Shown here piece by piece: positions 44,284-57,700 of a stretch of DNA of 64,000 nucleotides. Made by a program: the position numbers and the translations under genes. Each line of letters opens with the position of its first letter. Within the stretch, counting starts at the first letter, position 1. Source of the DNA: Endomychus coccineus (Eukaryota; Arthropoda; Insecta; Coleoptera; Endomychidae); NCBI GenBank assembly GCA_958510875.1, contig OY294067.1, positions 235,580,361 to 235,644,360 of the forward strand, given 5' to 3'. Below the pieces are notes generated by a model. It did no database searches and was not told where the DNA came from. It saw only the letters and a program-made list of their open reading frames with translations.

Positions 44284-45603
44284 TAAAGTAGAAAAACAAT
44301 CTTGCCGATCTGTAGATATCAAATATGCCTGAAACCCGAAAAACTTAAAAATTTAAAAAGAAATTGCCCTTATTTTGCTAGTCCCAAAAAATTGGTCAAC
44401 GACAGTTTGCATTATAAAAATAGCTTAAGATATAAACTGGCTATAATGCGAGACCAAAGCCTTGCCAAACTCGTCTAATGCTTGTGAAGCACCTTCGAAC
44501 TTTTTATTCTCCACCCATGCAACACGGCTGAAATTTTTTGCAAACCTAGAACTAATTGATTGTTATTATTAATAGAACAATACAAATGACATTCGGTAAA
44601 TGAAAAAATTAGTACCAAAAAAATTCATTAGCTACTCGACTACATAGGAAATCCTCAGAGCAGACAAGGAAAGCATAAGGGGACGCAGAAATAATCTAAG
44701 AATCATAAGAGAATTCCTGTTAGGACACTCCAATATGAGAAAAATTTACTCTCTGAATGATGGGATGCAGCAACACCCCTAATATAATATTACAAAAATA
44801 GCTACTTACCTTTCTGCTTTACTTTTCTATTATTAGTGATCTGTTCAGATTTGAAGACATGGCAATAAGGAGTAGTAAAAAAAAATACTAATTAAAAAAA
44901 TCTTATATTTATCATCTAAATTACATATCCTTCATTCTAAATACTTTATATTACATGTAATTCTGATTTTTATAAAGTCACAAATACCTATAAACATAGG
45001 TACTATGGTTGAATAGCAATATTTGTATGTAAACATCAAACAAATAAATCCTTAAATGTTAAATTTAATTGTACTTCCAATTTTATTATATACAAGTGGT
45101 TGAATTTAACCATTATAGAAAGCATATAGCCCAAGTTATCTCCACAGTACAAATACAAAACACATATGCACAATAAATTATTTTCAAAGTGGAATCATAA
45201 AAAAGTCTGAACGAGATCATACATTTTCCCTATTTACTCAAGTTAAAATTACTTCAAACTCCAAAAAAAAGTTGACTAAATCGGAAAAATTATATTTATT
45301 GCGATATAATAATTATGAAAATAAAATATGTCAAAAATTAACATTTATAAAAATTGTATTAGTTAAAAGTTTTGTTACATTAGATTGTATCAAAATGGTT
45401 GAAACCTCCAAACTCTTTTAAATTATATCTATAAATTCTAGACAACATTAAATGTCTTTTGCTACATCTGACATACAATCTTTGAGAATAGTATAGCAAA
45501 TGTGAACATTAGTGTTGTTAAATATTAAAATTCTTTCATAATAAATAAAATGTATTATTTTCTAAGTATGAAACTAACAGAATTACTTATAAACTATTCA
45601 AGA
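44284..45603. other. Intergenic DNA and probable 3' untranslated region of the hnRNP U-like gene
   Basis: The part next to 45604 should hold the 3' untranslated region of the minus-strand host gene; a plus-strand TTTATT at about 45293 would be an AATAAA signal on the minus strand, one of several candidates in this AT-rich DNA. The word RGRRNNLRIIREFLLGHSNM can be read near 44680-44745 and may be a retroelement remnant, but I cannot confirm it. Confidence 0.45.
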
Positions 45604-45729
45604 TTATTTCTGAGGGGTTGATGCAGCTGCATGTTGGGCATACTGTTGTGCATACTGTGCCCATGCAGCTTGTTGTTGTTGATATTGGTTGTTGTAATTT
45701 CCAGTACCTTGACCAGCAGTGCTTTGACC
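45604..45729 (-). CDS. hnRNP U-like, last coding exon
   Basis: Forty-one codons and stop, beginning GQSTAGQGTGNYNNQY, acceptor CCCAATAG, phase 0. Q/Y/A-rich low-complexity tail of the kind that drives RNP assembly. Confidence 0.9.
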   Translation of the reverse strand, partial: GQSTAGQGTGNYNNQYQQQQAAWAQYAQQYAQHAAASTPQK

Positions 45730-48700
45730 CTATTGGGAAAACCGCTTCTTAAATTAAAAGAATTCATTCTATAATATAGTATAAGAATCTTTGCAATGAT
45801 TTATTCAAGCATGTGAATCGTGTAGATTTCATTTACAATTTATTAGGAATACTATACACCAACATTATACAAAAAAATGTATTAGACGCTAATCATATGA
45901 TCCAGAACTGGATTATCACTTCATCAATAAACAATTATAATTTATTGAGTCCCCTGTGGCCAGTGAAAGTTTGAAATAACAAATAACACTGTTACACAAC
46001 ATGAAATTTATTATCTCAATGCTTTCACCTTCTGGCATCATCAGGAGGAAGGAGAATAATTGAAGCGTAAAAATCATTGTGAACTATATCTTGACAAATA
46101 TTCAACATTTAAAATCCTATGAATAACAAACATGCAACATTTGCCTGAAGGGTCATATACAGGATCATTCACGGTGGATGGAATATTAGACTAATCCGAT
46201 GACTGAAACTGACGCGATGACTTACTCTTTCTACAAGTGTTCATATTAATTATATTTATCAACCCTAAAAATAATATAACAACCTGTATCATTTTTCCGT
46301 TATTATTTATCTTATATAAATATATTTTTGTTGATTTTAATATTCTTATAATATAATTAGGAATAACGTAAGGTGTTGAAATAATAAATTCTAAGTAGCC
46401 CTTAATAATTTCAATAATGCCAAGAGAAAATTTGAGAATGATGTTTCCGGTTACCTGTCTCCTGTAAACAAAAAGGATGCGGAAGTCACTCAATTTTAAC
46501 AATATTCAATTATAGAAATGGGCGACCGAGTTCATTGCCGTAACAAAGGTTAGGTACTTGCCGATGTAAGACCACTGTAAAAACGTCACTTGCAAAGTGG
46601 ATAAAAATATTTAGAAAAGATTTTATCCCTATCATTTAAATGTGAAACGGTCTCGTACGGCAAAAAAAAATTTGGGTAGATACCCAAAAATTTAAATTTA
46701 TACAATTCGAAAACGCATTAATAAAAATTATTAACTGATTACTTAAATTATAACTTGTTTTTCTAAGCTAGTCCCTTACAATCACTTTATGCCAGCAGAT
46801 GTAAATACAGTGCCAGCGCTTCAGTCTTTGTTTCATATTTTGCCAATGCTAACCTGCACAAGTGTATATATCACGAATCAAACCGATTGGTATTTTGCAT
46901 TAGTTTATTCTTAGTTCTGTTATGAATTTTACCAGAAGGATACCAGTTAGTTTTAGTTATGATCTCAAGTTCTGGTATATGATTTTCTCTAGGTATTGGG
47001 AGTGGAGATCTCATATATGAATCATTGAATTGAATGTTGAATATTTGTTGTTGACATAGCCCTGAAGAGTCCGACGGGGTAACAGCATTACACAAGGTTC
47101 TGTTTCTGTATGTTGCAAAACCTAAGTTATCCTTTCTAGAGATTTTTAAATCTAGAAAATGTATGCAATCATCATTTTCTTGTTCTATAATGAATTGTTT
47201 TTTGTTATTAATGCAATTTAATATGTAGTTTAAATTGTTTCTAGTTGTCTATTTGACATACAGAGTAATTCTTTATCTTAATTATAATTTGCTATATTCA
47301 AGGACCCCTTTTTAGTTTTCTCACTATTCATAGTTATATAGCGTAAGAGAAGTATTCTAATCGCGGCAAAATTTTTTCCCAGATTTGGAATTAACTATGG
47401 AATTTTATTGAATCGGACAACCATGTTTTTCTGGTTATAAATATAATTATATCACAAGTATATATTTAAACTGTAGAAGTGTCCAAAATTCAGAAGGTGA
47501 AAATTCATATGGTTCATTCATTGAATTAGTGGGGTACATTTCGAAGCGACTAATAGATTTTCTTTCTAGGAATGCAAAAATGTTTTATGCAAATAAGACA
47601 CTTTCTAAGGTTTCACAATATGAAATTTATTATTTCAATGTATATTTCGCCTTATGGCATCATCGGGATAAACTGAAGTTTAAGTCATTGTATTGTGGTT
47701 TCATATATCTTGACAAATACCTCCGAAATTATCCAAAAAAGAGGTATTCTTAATCCTATGAATAAGAAATATAAAAAGGCTGTGATCACTTGATCACGTG
47801 AATTCCCTCACTGTTGTTAGGAAAATAGCTTTCCGACACACCTGCGGTTCAACTGTATCTGATTGTTGGAAGAGAAAATATATCGGAAAATAAAATTGAA
47901 TATAAAAAAAAGTTTGAAGACAAAGCTTTTATTTCTAAGTGTACTGAAAAAACCGACCCACAATCACAAAATTCCGCCATCTTAGCGGCAATATTGAATT
48001 TTTGAATTTGACTGGAAAATCATGGTTTCCGAATTCAAAAACCCTCTACATACCAATTTTGAAAAGAATTGAACCAAAATGATGTCCGACCTCGAAACCC
48101 CCCTGTACCAATTTTGATCACAAAACTTTTCCGCCATCTTGGATTTTTGAATTTCATTTACCAATTCTGAATAGAATCGGACCATAATCACAAAAACTCA
48201 TCAATCATCTTGTTTTTTCTCTTATAAATATTCCCTAATGCATTGTCAACCGAATGATGAGCACCTGCCAAATTGTGACTTAATCGGACGCCAAGAAGTG
48301 GGTCAAAATTCACTTGCAAGATATATTTCATTTTTACTGTAGACAACACATTACAGAGCTGCCGATATGAATGGTACATTTCTTGATTTAACTTGACAGT
48401 TCATATTTGTTGAGAATCTGAATTTTTATAGAATTAAACATCAAAAATACAGAGACAAATTTCCACCTACAGGTGACGTCGTGTGCTGTGTAACTTGCCA
48501 AACGTGTACCTACTTTTTTTACATCAGTATATTAAACTGAAAAATGAATGTGTAAATACGTATATTTGTTTATCTCGACGGGACATGGATCTTCCAAGAT
48601 GGTACTATCATTCCTGGCAAGATTCTAGCAATAAAACTGTGAAAACGGTTAATGTTGGTGAAGCAATGTGCATCATACTTAATGCTGGTTGTACAGCAGG

Positions 48701-51700
48701 TTTTATTGCTAGTGTAGAATTAATATTTTCTTCAAAAACAAGGGGTGTCAATCATCATGATGAAATGTATCAAAACCACTTCCTAAATTAGTTTGAATTT
48801 CAACTTGGGTGAACTTAGAATAATCACCACCATTATACATAGCAGCTAACGAAGTGCTTTCTATACCCCCCTTTCCATTACATTTTTAACCCTATTCTAC
48901 ACATTTTCGGTATAACTAACCACTACAGGGATCTAGTTGCTAAGATTGTCGGAGGAAAAATCAGTGGTTATGTGGAAAGAGTCTAGAAAAACAATACCAG
49001 AAATATGGGCGAAAACTATTAGACATACATAATATTCATTATTTTGATGTGATAGTGCAATTTTAATATAAATAAATGATATCGATTTGAAGCTACATGC
49101 TTCCTCTTCTAATATTTAATCGTTGTACCTATTTTTGAAACTAGTAGTTATCAGAAGTTCTATTTATTATAACCTCTTGTAAAATAAATGCAAGATGTAA
49201 TCGAAATTAATCTTGTCAAGAATATTTTCTTTAGACTTCCACTCAGTGATGAACATGGTGCTACCAAAGTACGGAAGCTCTTTACTTCATATGTTGAACA
49301 AAATGTACCCATATCAATAACATTAATACATAAGTAGGCAACATAAAACGAAATACACTTCCACATGATCCAAGATAATCTTTTAACTTGTATGGCTCAA
49401 AAAATGGATTCTAACTTGAATATTTGTTGAAATATTATATTTATCCTACTAAATTAGTAGTAGTATTAGGAACAATTGTGTCTGTACTTCTGAAGTTTAA
49501 ATCTATTAAAATTCAGATTCACAATAAATATATGGACTGGCAAGTCAAATCAAGAAATTTACAATTTATATCGGCACCACACACTATGAAACGCTGGCTT
49601 CACAACGTCTTTTGAAAATTTCCACATGGCGTAACAAAAAGAAAAAAAAACAAAAATAGTCTAGTTCAATTCAGAAATGCTCGAAATAGATATATCAACA
49701 ACCATTTTTTTGGACCGATTATAATACTCTCCTTAATTATATACTATGAATAGTGAGGGAAGTAACAAATGCAGATTCTCTTCATTTGGATATTTTTCTC
49801 AATAAACGTTTCAACATGTAAGCTAAATGATAAACTCTCGACATTTACAGTTGATGTATATTTCAACAAAGAAACAAAGTTGATATCAACTTCTCCGGTC
49901 TAGCCAGGAAGTGAAGGAAAATTTAAAATAGGTTATAATTGTAGGTCATTTTTGAGTTAACATGTAGAATGAATATTGAAAACAAACACCTGTGTACATA
50001 ATCAAGCTGTTTGTATATCTATCTATGGAATTGCGCCGTTCAAACGACTTTTTTTTATTAGAAACATCACAAACATTTTTTCATAAATACACATACCAAC
50101 AAATACAAATAGAGATTAATATGTGACTTTTCTTCTTGTTTTTAAGAGAAAGATTACCAACAAATACAAATAGAGATGAATATGTGACTTTTCTTCTTGT
50201 TTTTAAGAGAAAGATAGTCTAGCCTAGTTAATTTAAATTTGGATACATCTACTTGATGATATCAGTGACAAAAAACTTGTCAGGAAGTAAACTTTGCAAT
50301 TCCTGTAAATTTAAATTTGTTTTATTTCACTGATCCACAATATTTTTATTAGAGTATTCTTCACTAAGTAAGATTGCTTAATACCAGAGAGATGTTAAGA
50401 TAGAAAGCACTAGCGCCATAAGCGTAACGTTAAAACAATGACCGAGGTTAAGCGAACTAAGGGAACGTTCATAAATTACGTTACGCCTTGTTTTGACTTT
50501 TCAACCCCCCTTCCACCTTTGTAACCTCGCGTAACAAACCCTGGACCCCCCCCTTCATGTTACGTAACGCAACCCCCTTTGTCTATATATTTTTTTATGT
50601 TGTATAGAAAAAACGATTAAAATAATTGAATTATTTTTAATTGACAACAATACAATAGTTTATAATAAAAATTTTTAACAATATTTAAATTATTAACGAT
50701 TTTTCAACATGTTTATAGTGTTTTGTATAAAATATCCATCAATAATATATATAAATAAACTAAATACATAGTTCATAATATAATTATGACTAAGAGTATT
50801 ATAAGTAGATAATATAAATATATTAAGTTCTATTTGTTTTCCTCCCATGGGCTAGTGACCCATTCAGAAATATCATCAATGACAGGAAAACCTTCATTTT
50901 CATGATTAATTTGGAGCGAATTTGAATTCAGAATTAGAATATCGGTTAATAAACCACAAAAATGGAGATAAATTGAATAAAAAGTGTATGAGTAATGTTT
51001 GTATTTTTATAGATAAAAATGAAAAAGATGCCAATTGAAAAAAATTGTGTTAAATTCAATTTTTTTTATGAAATTTATTAAAACTCATGTTACGTTACGC
51101 GGACCTTGACCCCCAACCCCCCTTCCGTAACGCAGCGTAGCAAACTCGTACCCCCTCCCCCCTAAAGGCGTAACGTAATTTATGAACGTTCCCTAACAGC
51201 TAGAAGATTCATCCCCTCTCTTTACTAAATATCACCCCCACACACTGTAGTATACAATATAAGCTTATGGGGGGTGGTGGTTTCCTTGCTAGAAAAAAAA
51301 AACCACTATCCGATTATATATCATCATCTCAAGAACAATTTGAAATCCCTACTTGTAAAACGAGCCTACTACTCACTGAATGAATATTTTATAGACAAAG
51401 ATATTTGAGCTATTCCTATTTTTAAGTATTCTAAGTCACTTTAATCATATCTGTATGTATCATTTCAATTTTGTACTGGACCTATACACATTTTAATCTG
51501 TTTACCTACTGTTATTTTTATTTACAATGACAAATGTATTGTAATTCATATTTATATAAAATTTCAACTTATCGTGATCTACACCACTCTGAGGTATTCT
51601 TCCATATATTTTTCTGTATTTATATTGTATCTGTGCAAGAAAAATAAACTAAACTATATCTTAAGCCCGCTCACTAAAATAGTCGCTCGCGCTCTCTATC

Positions 51701-54700
51701 TTTACATCTCTCTGCTTAATACACAAGAAAACAGAAACATATTCATAAAATACATATATCATTTTAAATTTCTTATTTTCTCCACCAAAAATACATGAGT
51801 TGGAATGTTTATACTATGGTGTATATTATGATAATTATATTAACTTGCATCATGTATAATTACATAGTTTACTTCTATTGAATTATATTAACTTTGATTC
51901 AAGTTGATTTTTTATTCTAAAAAGTGTTAGATATTGATCAAATTATAATTAATCCTTCATGCTTACATATGAACTTAAATAATCGTTTTTGATTTTGTTA
52001 AACATACCTGTTGGCCGGTCCAATTTTGCGGATACTGTCCATAATAGTTCCAATTGGAATATCCTTGTTGTCCATATCCTTGACCCTGGTTTGCACCACC
52101 ACCTCCAGCAGCAGCAGCACCACTACCACCTCCGCCGCCGCCACCACCACCATACTTCCACTGATTCTGCCCTCCCCACTGTCCTTGACCACCCCATCCT
52201 CCTTGACTATTACCTCCCCAATTTTGATTTGAACTGTTCCAACCTCCCCAGTTGGAACCACCTCCTCCTTGCCAATTACTTGAACCACGGTTTCCAGGAG
52301 TTCGACCCCTGTTGAAATTTCCCCCTTGAACTCGATTATCTCTACTGTTTCGGTCCACAGGTCTGCCACTTCCTGCAAATAAGACCATAATTGTGAGGCT
52401 TAATTCACTTGATTTGGTTCAGTTTGTCTTAACGTAATAACCGTGAATATTTCTCAAAACTATCTTTAGACACTGTAAAAAACGAAACTTGAAAAAGAAT
52501 ACAAAATTTTAAGAGGTAAAGGGTCACATCCAGTTTAAATATCGTCTATATTCGGGTTACTGACGGGTGGCTATGCTCTTGCTAAGCTATCGTATTAGGC
52601 GAGAGTCATTAGAGTAGTTTACTATTTATGAAGTTTCGACTGATTTAATTGATTTGCACACCAGTTTAAAGGGACAAGTGCTTCAAGGCCATTGAAACTA
52701 GTGATGAAAGATCAAAGGCGCTCGAAGTGACGCTTCTTGTAGTTTACTCATTCTTTGCAATCTTATTATACAGGATGTCTCAGATTTAAATCGGGAAAAT
52801 TTATTAGACGATAGAAAATTTGATTTTGAGAAAAAAATTCCTAATAACATGCACAGACGCTTAGTTTTTGAGATTGAAATTGGAAAAAAAATTTCGTTTT
52901 TTGCGAATATCTCCGGAACCGTTTATCGTACAGAAAACAGCTTTTGCAAGCATTTTCTACTCATAGTAAGCTATGTTCTGTGTGATAAATTTTTTTTTAT
53001 TATTCATAATTGGTGAAGATTTTGAAGGGGTAGTTGGTGTTTTTCTCCCCAAGTTCTACGCCACTGGAAAAAGTACAGTTTTAAGTCAACCATTTGAACC
53101 GCCAATGTTTTCTACACAAAAAAGGTACTTGGTCATAAGCTCTAAAGTTGACCGTTTTCGAGAAAAATCAACTTTTATGTTGAAAAACATGGTCAATTCT
53201 TACTAATTAAACAAAATTTATTCAAACGTTAGAACAAGTAACGTAACCAAAAACTTGACCATGTTTTTCAACATAAAAGTTGATTTTTCTCGAAAACGGT
53301 CAACTTTAGAGCTTATGACCAAGAGTACCTTTTTTGTGTAGAAAACATTGGCGGTTCAAATGGTTGACTTAAAACTGTACTTTTTCCAGTAGCGTAGAAC
53401 TTGGGGAGAAAAACACCAACTACCCCTTCAAAATCTTCACCAATTATGACTAATAAAATTTTTTTTATCACACAACATAGCTTACTATGAGTAGAAAATG
53501 CTTGTAAAAGCTGTTTTCTGTACGATAAACGGTTCCGGAGATATTCGCAAAAAACGAAATTTACTTTTTCCAGTGGCGTAGAAGTTGGGGAGAAAAACAT
53601 CAACTACCCCTTCAAAATCTTGACCAATCGACTGAAAAAAAAATTTATCGCACAGAACATAGCATATTATGAGTAGAAAATGCTTACAAAAGCTGTTCTC
53701 TGTACGATAAACGGTTCCGGAGATATTAGCAAAAAACGAATTTTTTTTTTCAATTTCAACACCCTGTATCTCAAAAACTAAGCGTCTGTGCATATATGTT
53801 AATAGAAACTTTTTTCTCAAAACCAAATTTTCTATCGACTGTTGAAGTTCTGCTACTAAAACCTGGGACACCTGTATATATGAAATTTTCGTTCATAACG
53901 GTAGAACATATAAAAATAAAAGGAGTCTGCACATTTTTCTCTAAAGAAACGTCAACGGGAAGAATTATTTCGACGTCACAAAGCGTATAAGACATTGACA
54001 AAGGACCGCAGTCTCGGAAATCAACGTAACCTCCTCAAGTTGTTAGTGACAAAAATGGCTTCCATCAGGTTGGAACCACTAACGGAATCAAATCTTGATC
54101 TATCTTTTCATCTAGTTTTATTTTGATTAATCAGGTAGATAAGACAAATTTTCTATCGGAAAAGTTGTCTCACTTGAATCGTTATTCCAATTTATCCCGA
54201 TTTATGTAAATATCTTAGTAGAAGACCTTATAAGATCCAGCTCGTAAAGGAATTAACGTGACTAGTCATTGTTTGCATCTTGTGAAAATCAAATGCAAGG
54301 TGGTCCATTGTTTCATCACAACCAGAAAACTAAATGGTTTGATTTGCGCTATGGGTTAAATCATAGTAAATGGTTTTCGATTAATAGAACTGAGACAAAT
54401 TAACTCTTTTCTTAGAATATTCTTCAGTTTCAAAAAAATCACAATTTAAATCAGAAATTGTACCAACTCAAATTCGGTATCGTCCCAGTTTCTCAATCAT
54501 AAAGATAATTTTCCCGCTTTCTAGTTCTATTGAAAACTGCATTGTTTTTTCATAAACTTAGAATTTGTTACAGTTCCACAGCACTTTTGTATATTCATAA
54601 TGTTTACTCACCTCCGCTACCTCTGCTATTACGCCATCCTCCACCACCTCCAGGTGGACCTCTCTCACGAGGATCTCTATTCCACCCTCCTCTTGGACGC

Positions 54701-57700
54701 TGATTCCAATTACCACCGTCTGAGCGTGAACCTCTGTCATACCTTTGATATCCTCTATCACGGTAATTACCTCTATAGTCGTTGCCTAAATCAAATTACA
54801 TGTATTGGATTATATTTTAAAATATATCTTACGGTCTTACGTCTATTTTGCCACCGATTTCGATCATCTCTGTGCCCCTGTCTACGTATTCCTGGCCCAA
54901 ATCCTGCGTCTTTACCTTGGCTATTGTATTTGACAATTTGAGCTTTGGCTTCTTCTTCATTCAAATCAGAAAAGACTACCTCATCTAACCAATCCCCTGT
55001 TTGTGGCAGAATCATGTTAGCTAAAAATGAACATACAAATTAGATTTAAAAATTTTAAAAATGTAATCAGCATTGCGATATTTATTTACAAGAGAAAAAT
55101 GCCGCATTTCCATTTCAGTCTTACGGAAACAGAAATAATGAACGGATCTAGATATTCAAATGATTAAATCGATTTCAAACTGGCAACAAAAATTACTACT
55201 AACACTTCCTGAACAACGTTCATATTTAGAGTGATTATAAATTCAGAAATGTATCATTGTCACCTATATCTAGGCGTATAGATTTTGGAAGTATGTACCG
55301 GGATATCAAAAATTATCTTGGTCAAGGGTGGTTGTGGAATCTAAAACGTGTGTCTTCCTTCACGTTTGAAATAATTATGTCATAATTAATTTGAAGTTTC
55401 TAAAAGTGCGAAATTTCGCAATTTTATACGAATATTATAACACTCAGAAGTCTTTAGCGCTTTGGACTCCGGGATTTTTACGTGGCCTATCGAAATTAGA
55501 AGGTTCGAATTATCTAAAAACATAATTGCATGAACGCCACACGTCCTATGTAATTAGCTACGAACGAAAGCATTTTGAAATATGCCTCGAGGAGCTCGCT
55601 GCGCGTAAGTTAGAGTTTATACATTTTACCTCGGTCTTGTTAATTTGGGGCCGTTTCTTGCCCCGTGCGACCGGCGCCAGTTGTAATAAAGTGTTTTTGG
55701 CTATGGACAGCTAGCTTTTACCCGCTTCGTGTATATTTTAGTCGCGAGAAAATTCCCTTTGGTACGTCGCACGTTAGACGCGCGTAGCTGAGATCTGAGA
55801 ATAGCTCAAACTGTTTTAATTAAATTTTCCTATTTAATGGACATTTATCGAAAAAAGAAGGGCCGTCGGGCACGGTCCGATACTAAATCAAACACATGGA
55901 GCGAGAACGGCACGCGAAAAGTCGTCGTAAAGCCGTATTAGGTACAACCAGTTTGCACTTTTCTAACTAGCGTGCTACGGGCTTCTCACGTGAACGTCAT
56001 TCGATTTACGAAAATTAACTATTTCAAAACCGTTTTTGACCCGGATTGTTGCCATCACGGCCTCTGAAAAGGTTTGTAGGTTATTGATGATGTCAGTGAC
56101 AGTGACATAGTTATATCAAACGTAAAGTAAGACACACGTTTTAGATTTCACAACCACCCTTGATCAAGATAATTTTTGATATCCCGGTATAATAAGTTTT
56201 AGTGCAGATTAAGTAAATTTTGGCATTAATTCATGTTATTAGATGTTTGGGTGTAGTATTTTAAAGAATTTAGAAAATAAATGTTCGTAATGCCTTTTTG
56301 AAACTTACAAGGTAACATGAAAGTAAGAAAGCAAATATTACATTGTGGTTAGCAGGATCTGCAAATCTGAAATTCCATAATATTAACATGATTTCCCTCC
56401 CTGTCGCAGTTTGTGTAAGGGCTATTTTGCGAGACTATGCCTTTCACCAGAAGATTCGTACTTTTTACCCTATTATTCATATTATTTCAGAAATTTGTTT
56501 CCTAAGAGGACCAGTCTCATCACAAAAGGTGTATTCTATTGTAGATATTGAACTATTTTTTTGGAAAACATTTCTTTAGACTTTTCGTCATTTATATCCA
56601 ATTATTTACAATCTTTCACGCTGGGGATTAACAAATTGAAATGTTTAGGCGATATTTGTTCTTGGCAATTGATATTCATATTTATTATTTCAACAAAAAA
56701 AATCTTAGCCTTAAAAATATTAGTCATAATTATGACATTGGTTGCTTGTCGTAGTCAGATTCCCAACCTCAACTACATTCCACAATGTAATGTTTGTTTT
56801 CTCAAATTAAATTGAAATCGGAAAGGACAATTTCCCAACTTCTTTCAAATCCAACTGACATTCACATTAGGATGGCAATATTGAACAATAATCAAGTCTT
56901 AGGCATACTTCAAGTAGCAAAATTAATTGTTGCCCTGACAACCTGATATGGAGTAATATTATATCACATTGGAAGTGAAAACATATCCAAATACATTAAT
57001 AATATAAACCCAGGTCAATGCTTTGTTGATCCATCTATAACCTAAATATTTAATAAGATTTAGTGGAAATATCCAAGATCATTATTCCTCTTAATGAAGA
57101 AATCTGCATGTGTAACATCACAATACTTGGGGGTAGCATCTAAGCAGACTATACAGGCTAGGTCAGAAGAGCAAACTATTTTGATTCAAGATGGTTTTTG
57201 TTTGGAACATGTACTTTAGAATCTTCAGAAACTCCATCTACCAAAGGTTCTCTGGGTAGATGAGGAAATAAACTTTTGTTTTGCTCAATTTTAATTTTTA
57301 AATTCTAGAATCAATGAAACCTTTTTAATAGAGTTCATTTTCTAGTATTATTTGTGCAGTCATAACTACTATGTTCGTTATTTATACTTTGATTTCAGGA
57401 AGTGTGATTTCTGTAGAAGTACCTCATTATAAGGATGTGGAACAATTATTGCAAACGTTCTACCATGAACTAATTATGGAATGACGGGAACGGTACCGAT
57501 ATATTTAAGTGATTGTTTTGAATAAATGATTTGCAATCAACTAAAACTGATACAGACATATATTAAACCAAGAAATATTTCAATGACACCCTTTTTGTTA
57601 GTACCGGGATATTAAAAATTATCTTGGTCAAGGGTGGTTGTGGAATCTAAAACGTGTGTCTAGAAGTGCGAAATTTCGCAATTTTATACGAATATTGTAA

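Noticed and set aside
46191..46502. 103-codon minus-strand frame rich in I, Y and N
   Set aside because: Lies in an intron beside Penelope-type repeats, AT-driven composition, no domain.
51989..52315. Open frames on the plus strand opposite the glycine-rich exon (His/Ser-rich and Leu/Pro-rich translations)
   Set aside because: They are antisense shadows of the repetitive glycine and asparagine codons of the hnRNP U-like exon.
52973..53871. Several open frames of 77-128 codons sharing EDFEGVVGVFLPKFYATGK
   Set aside because: They are the same foldback repeat read from its inverted and tandem arms; no domain and no independent support.
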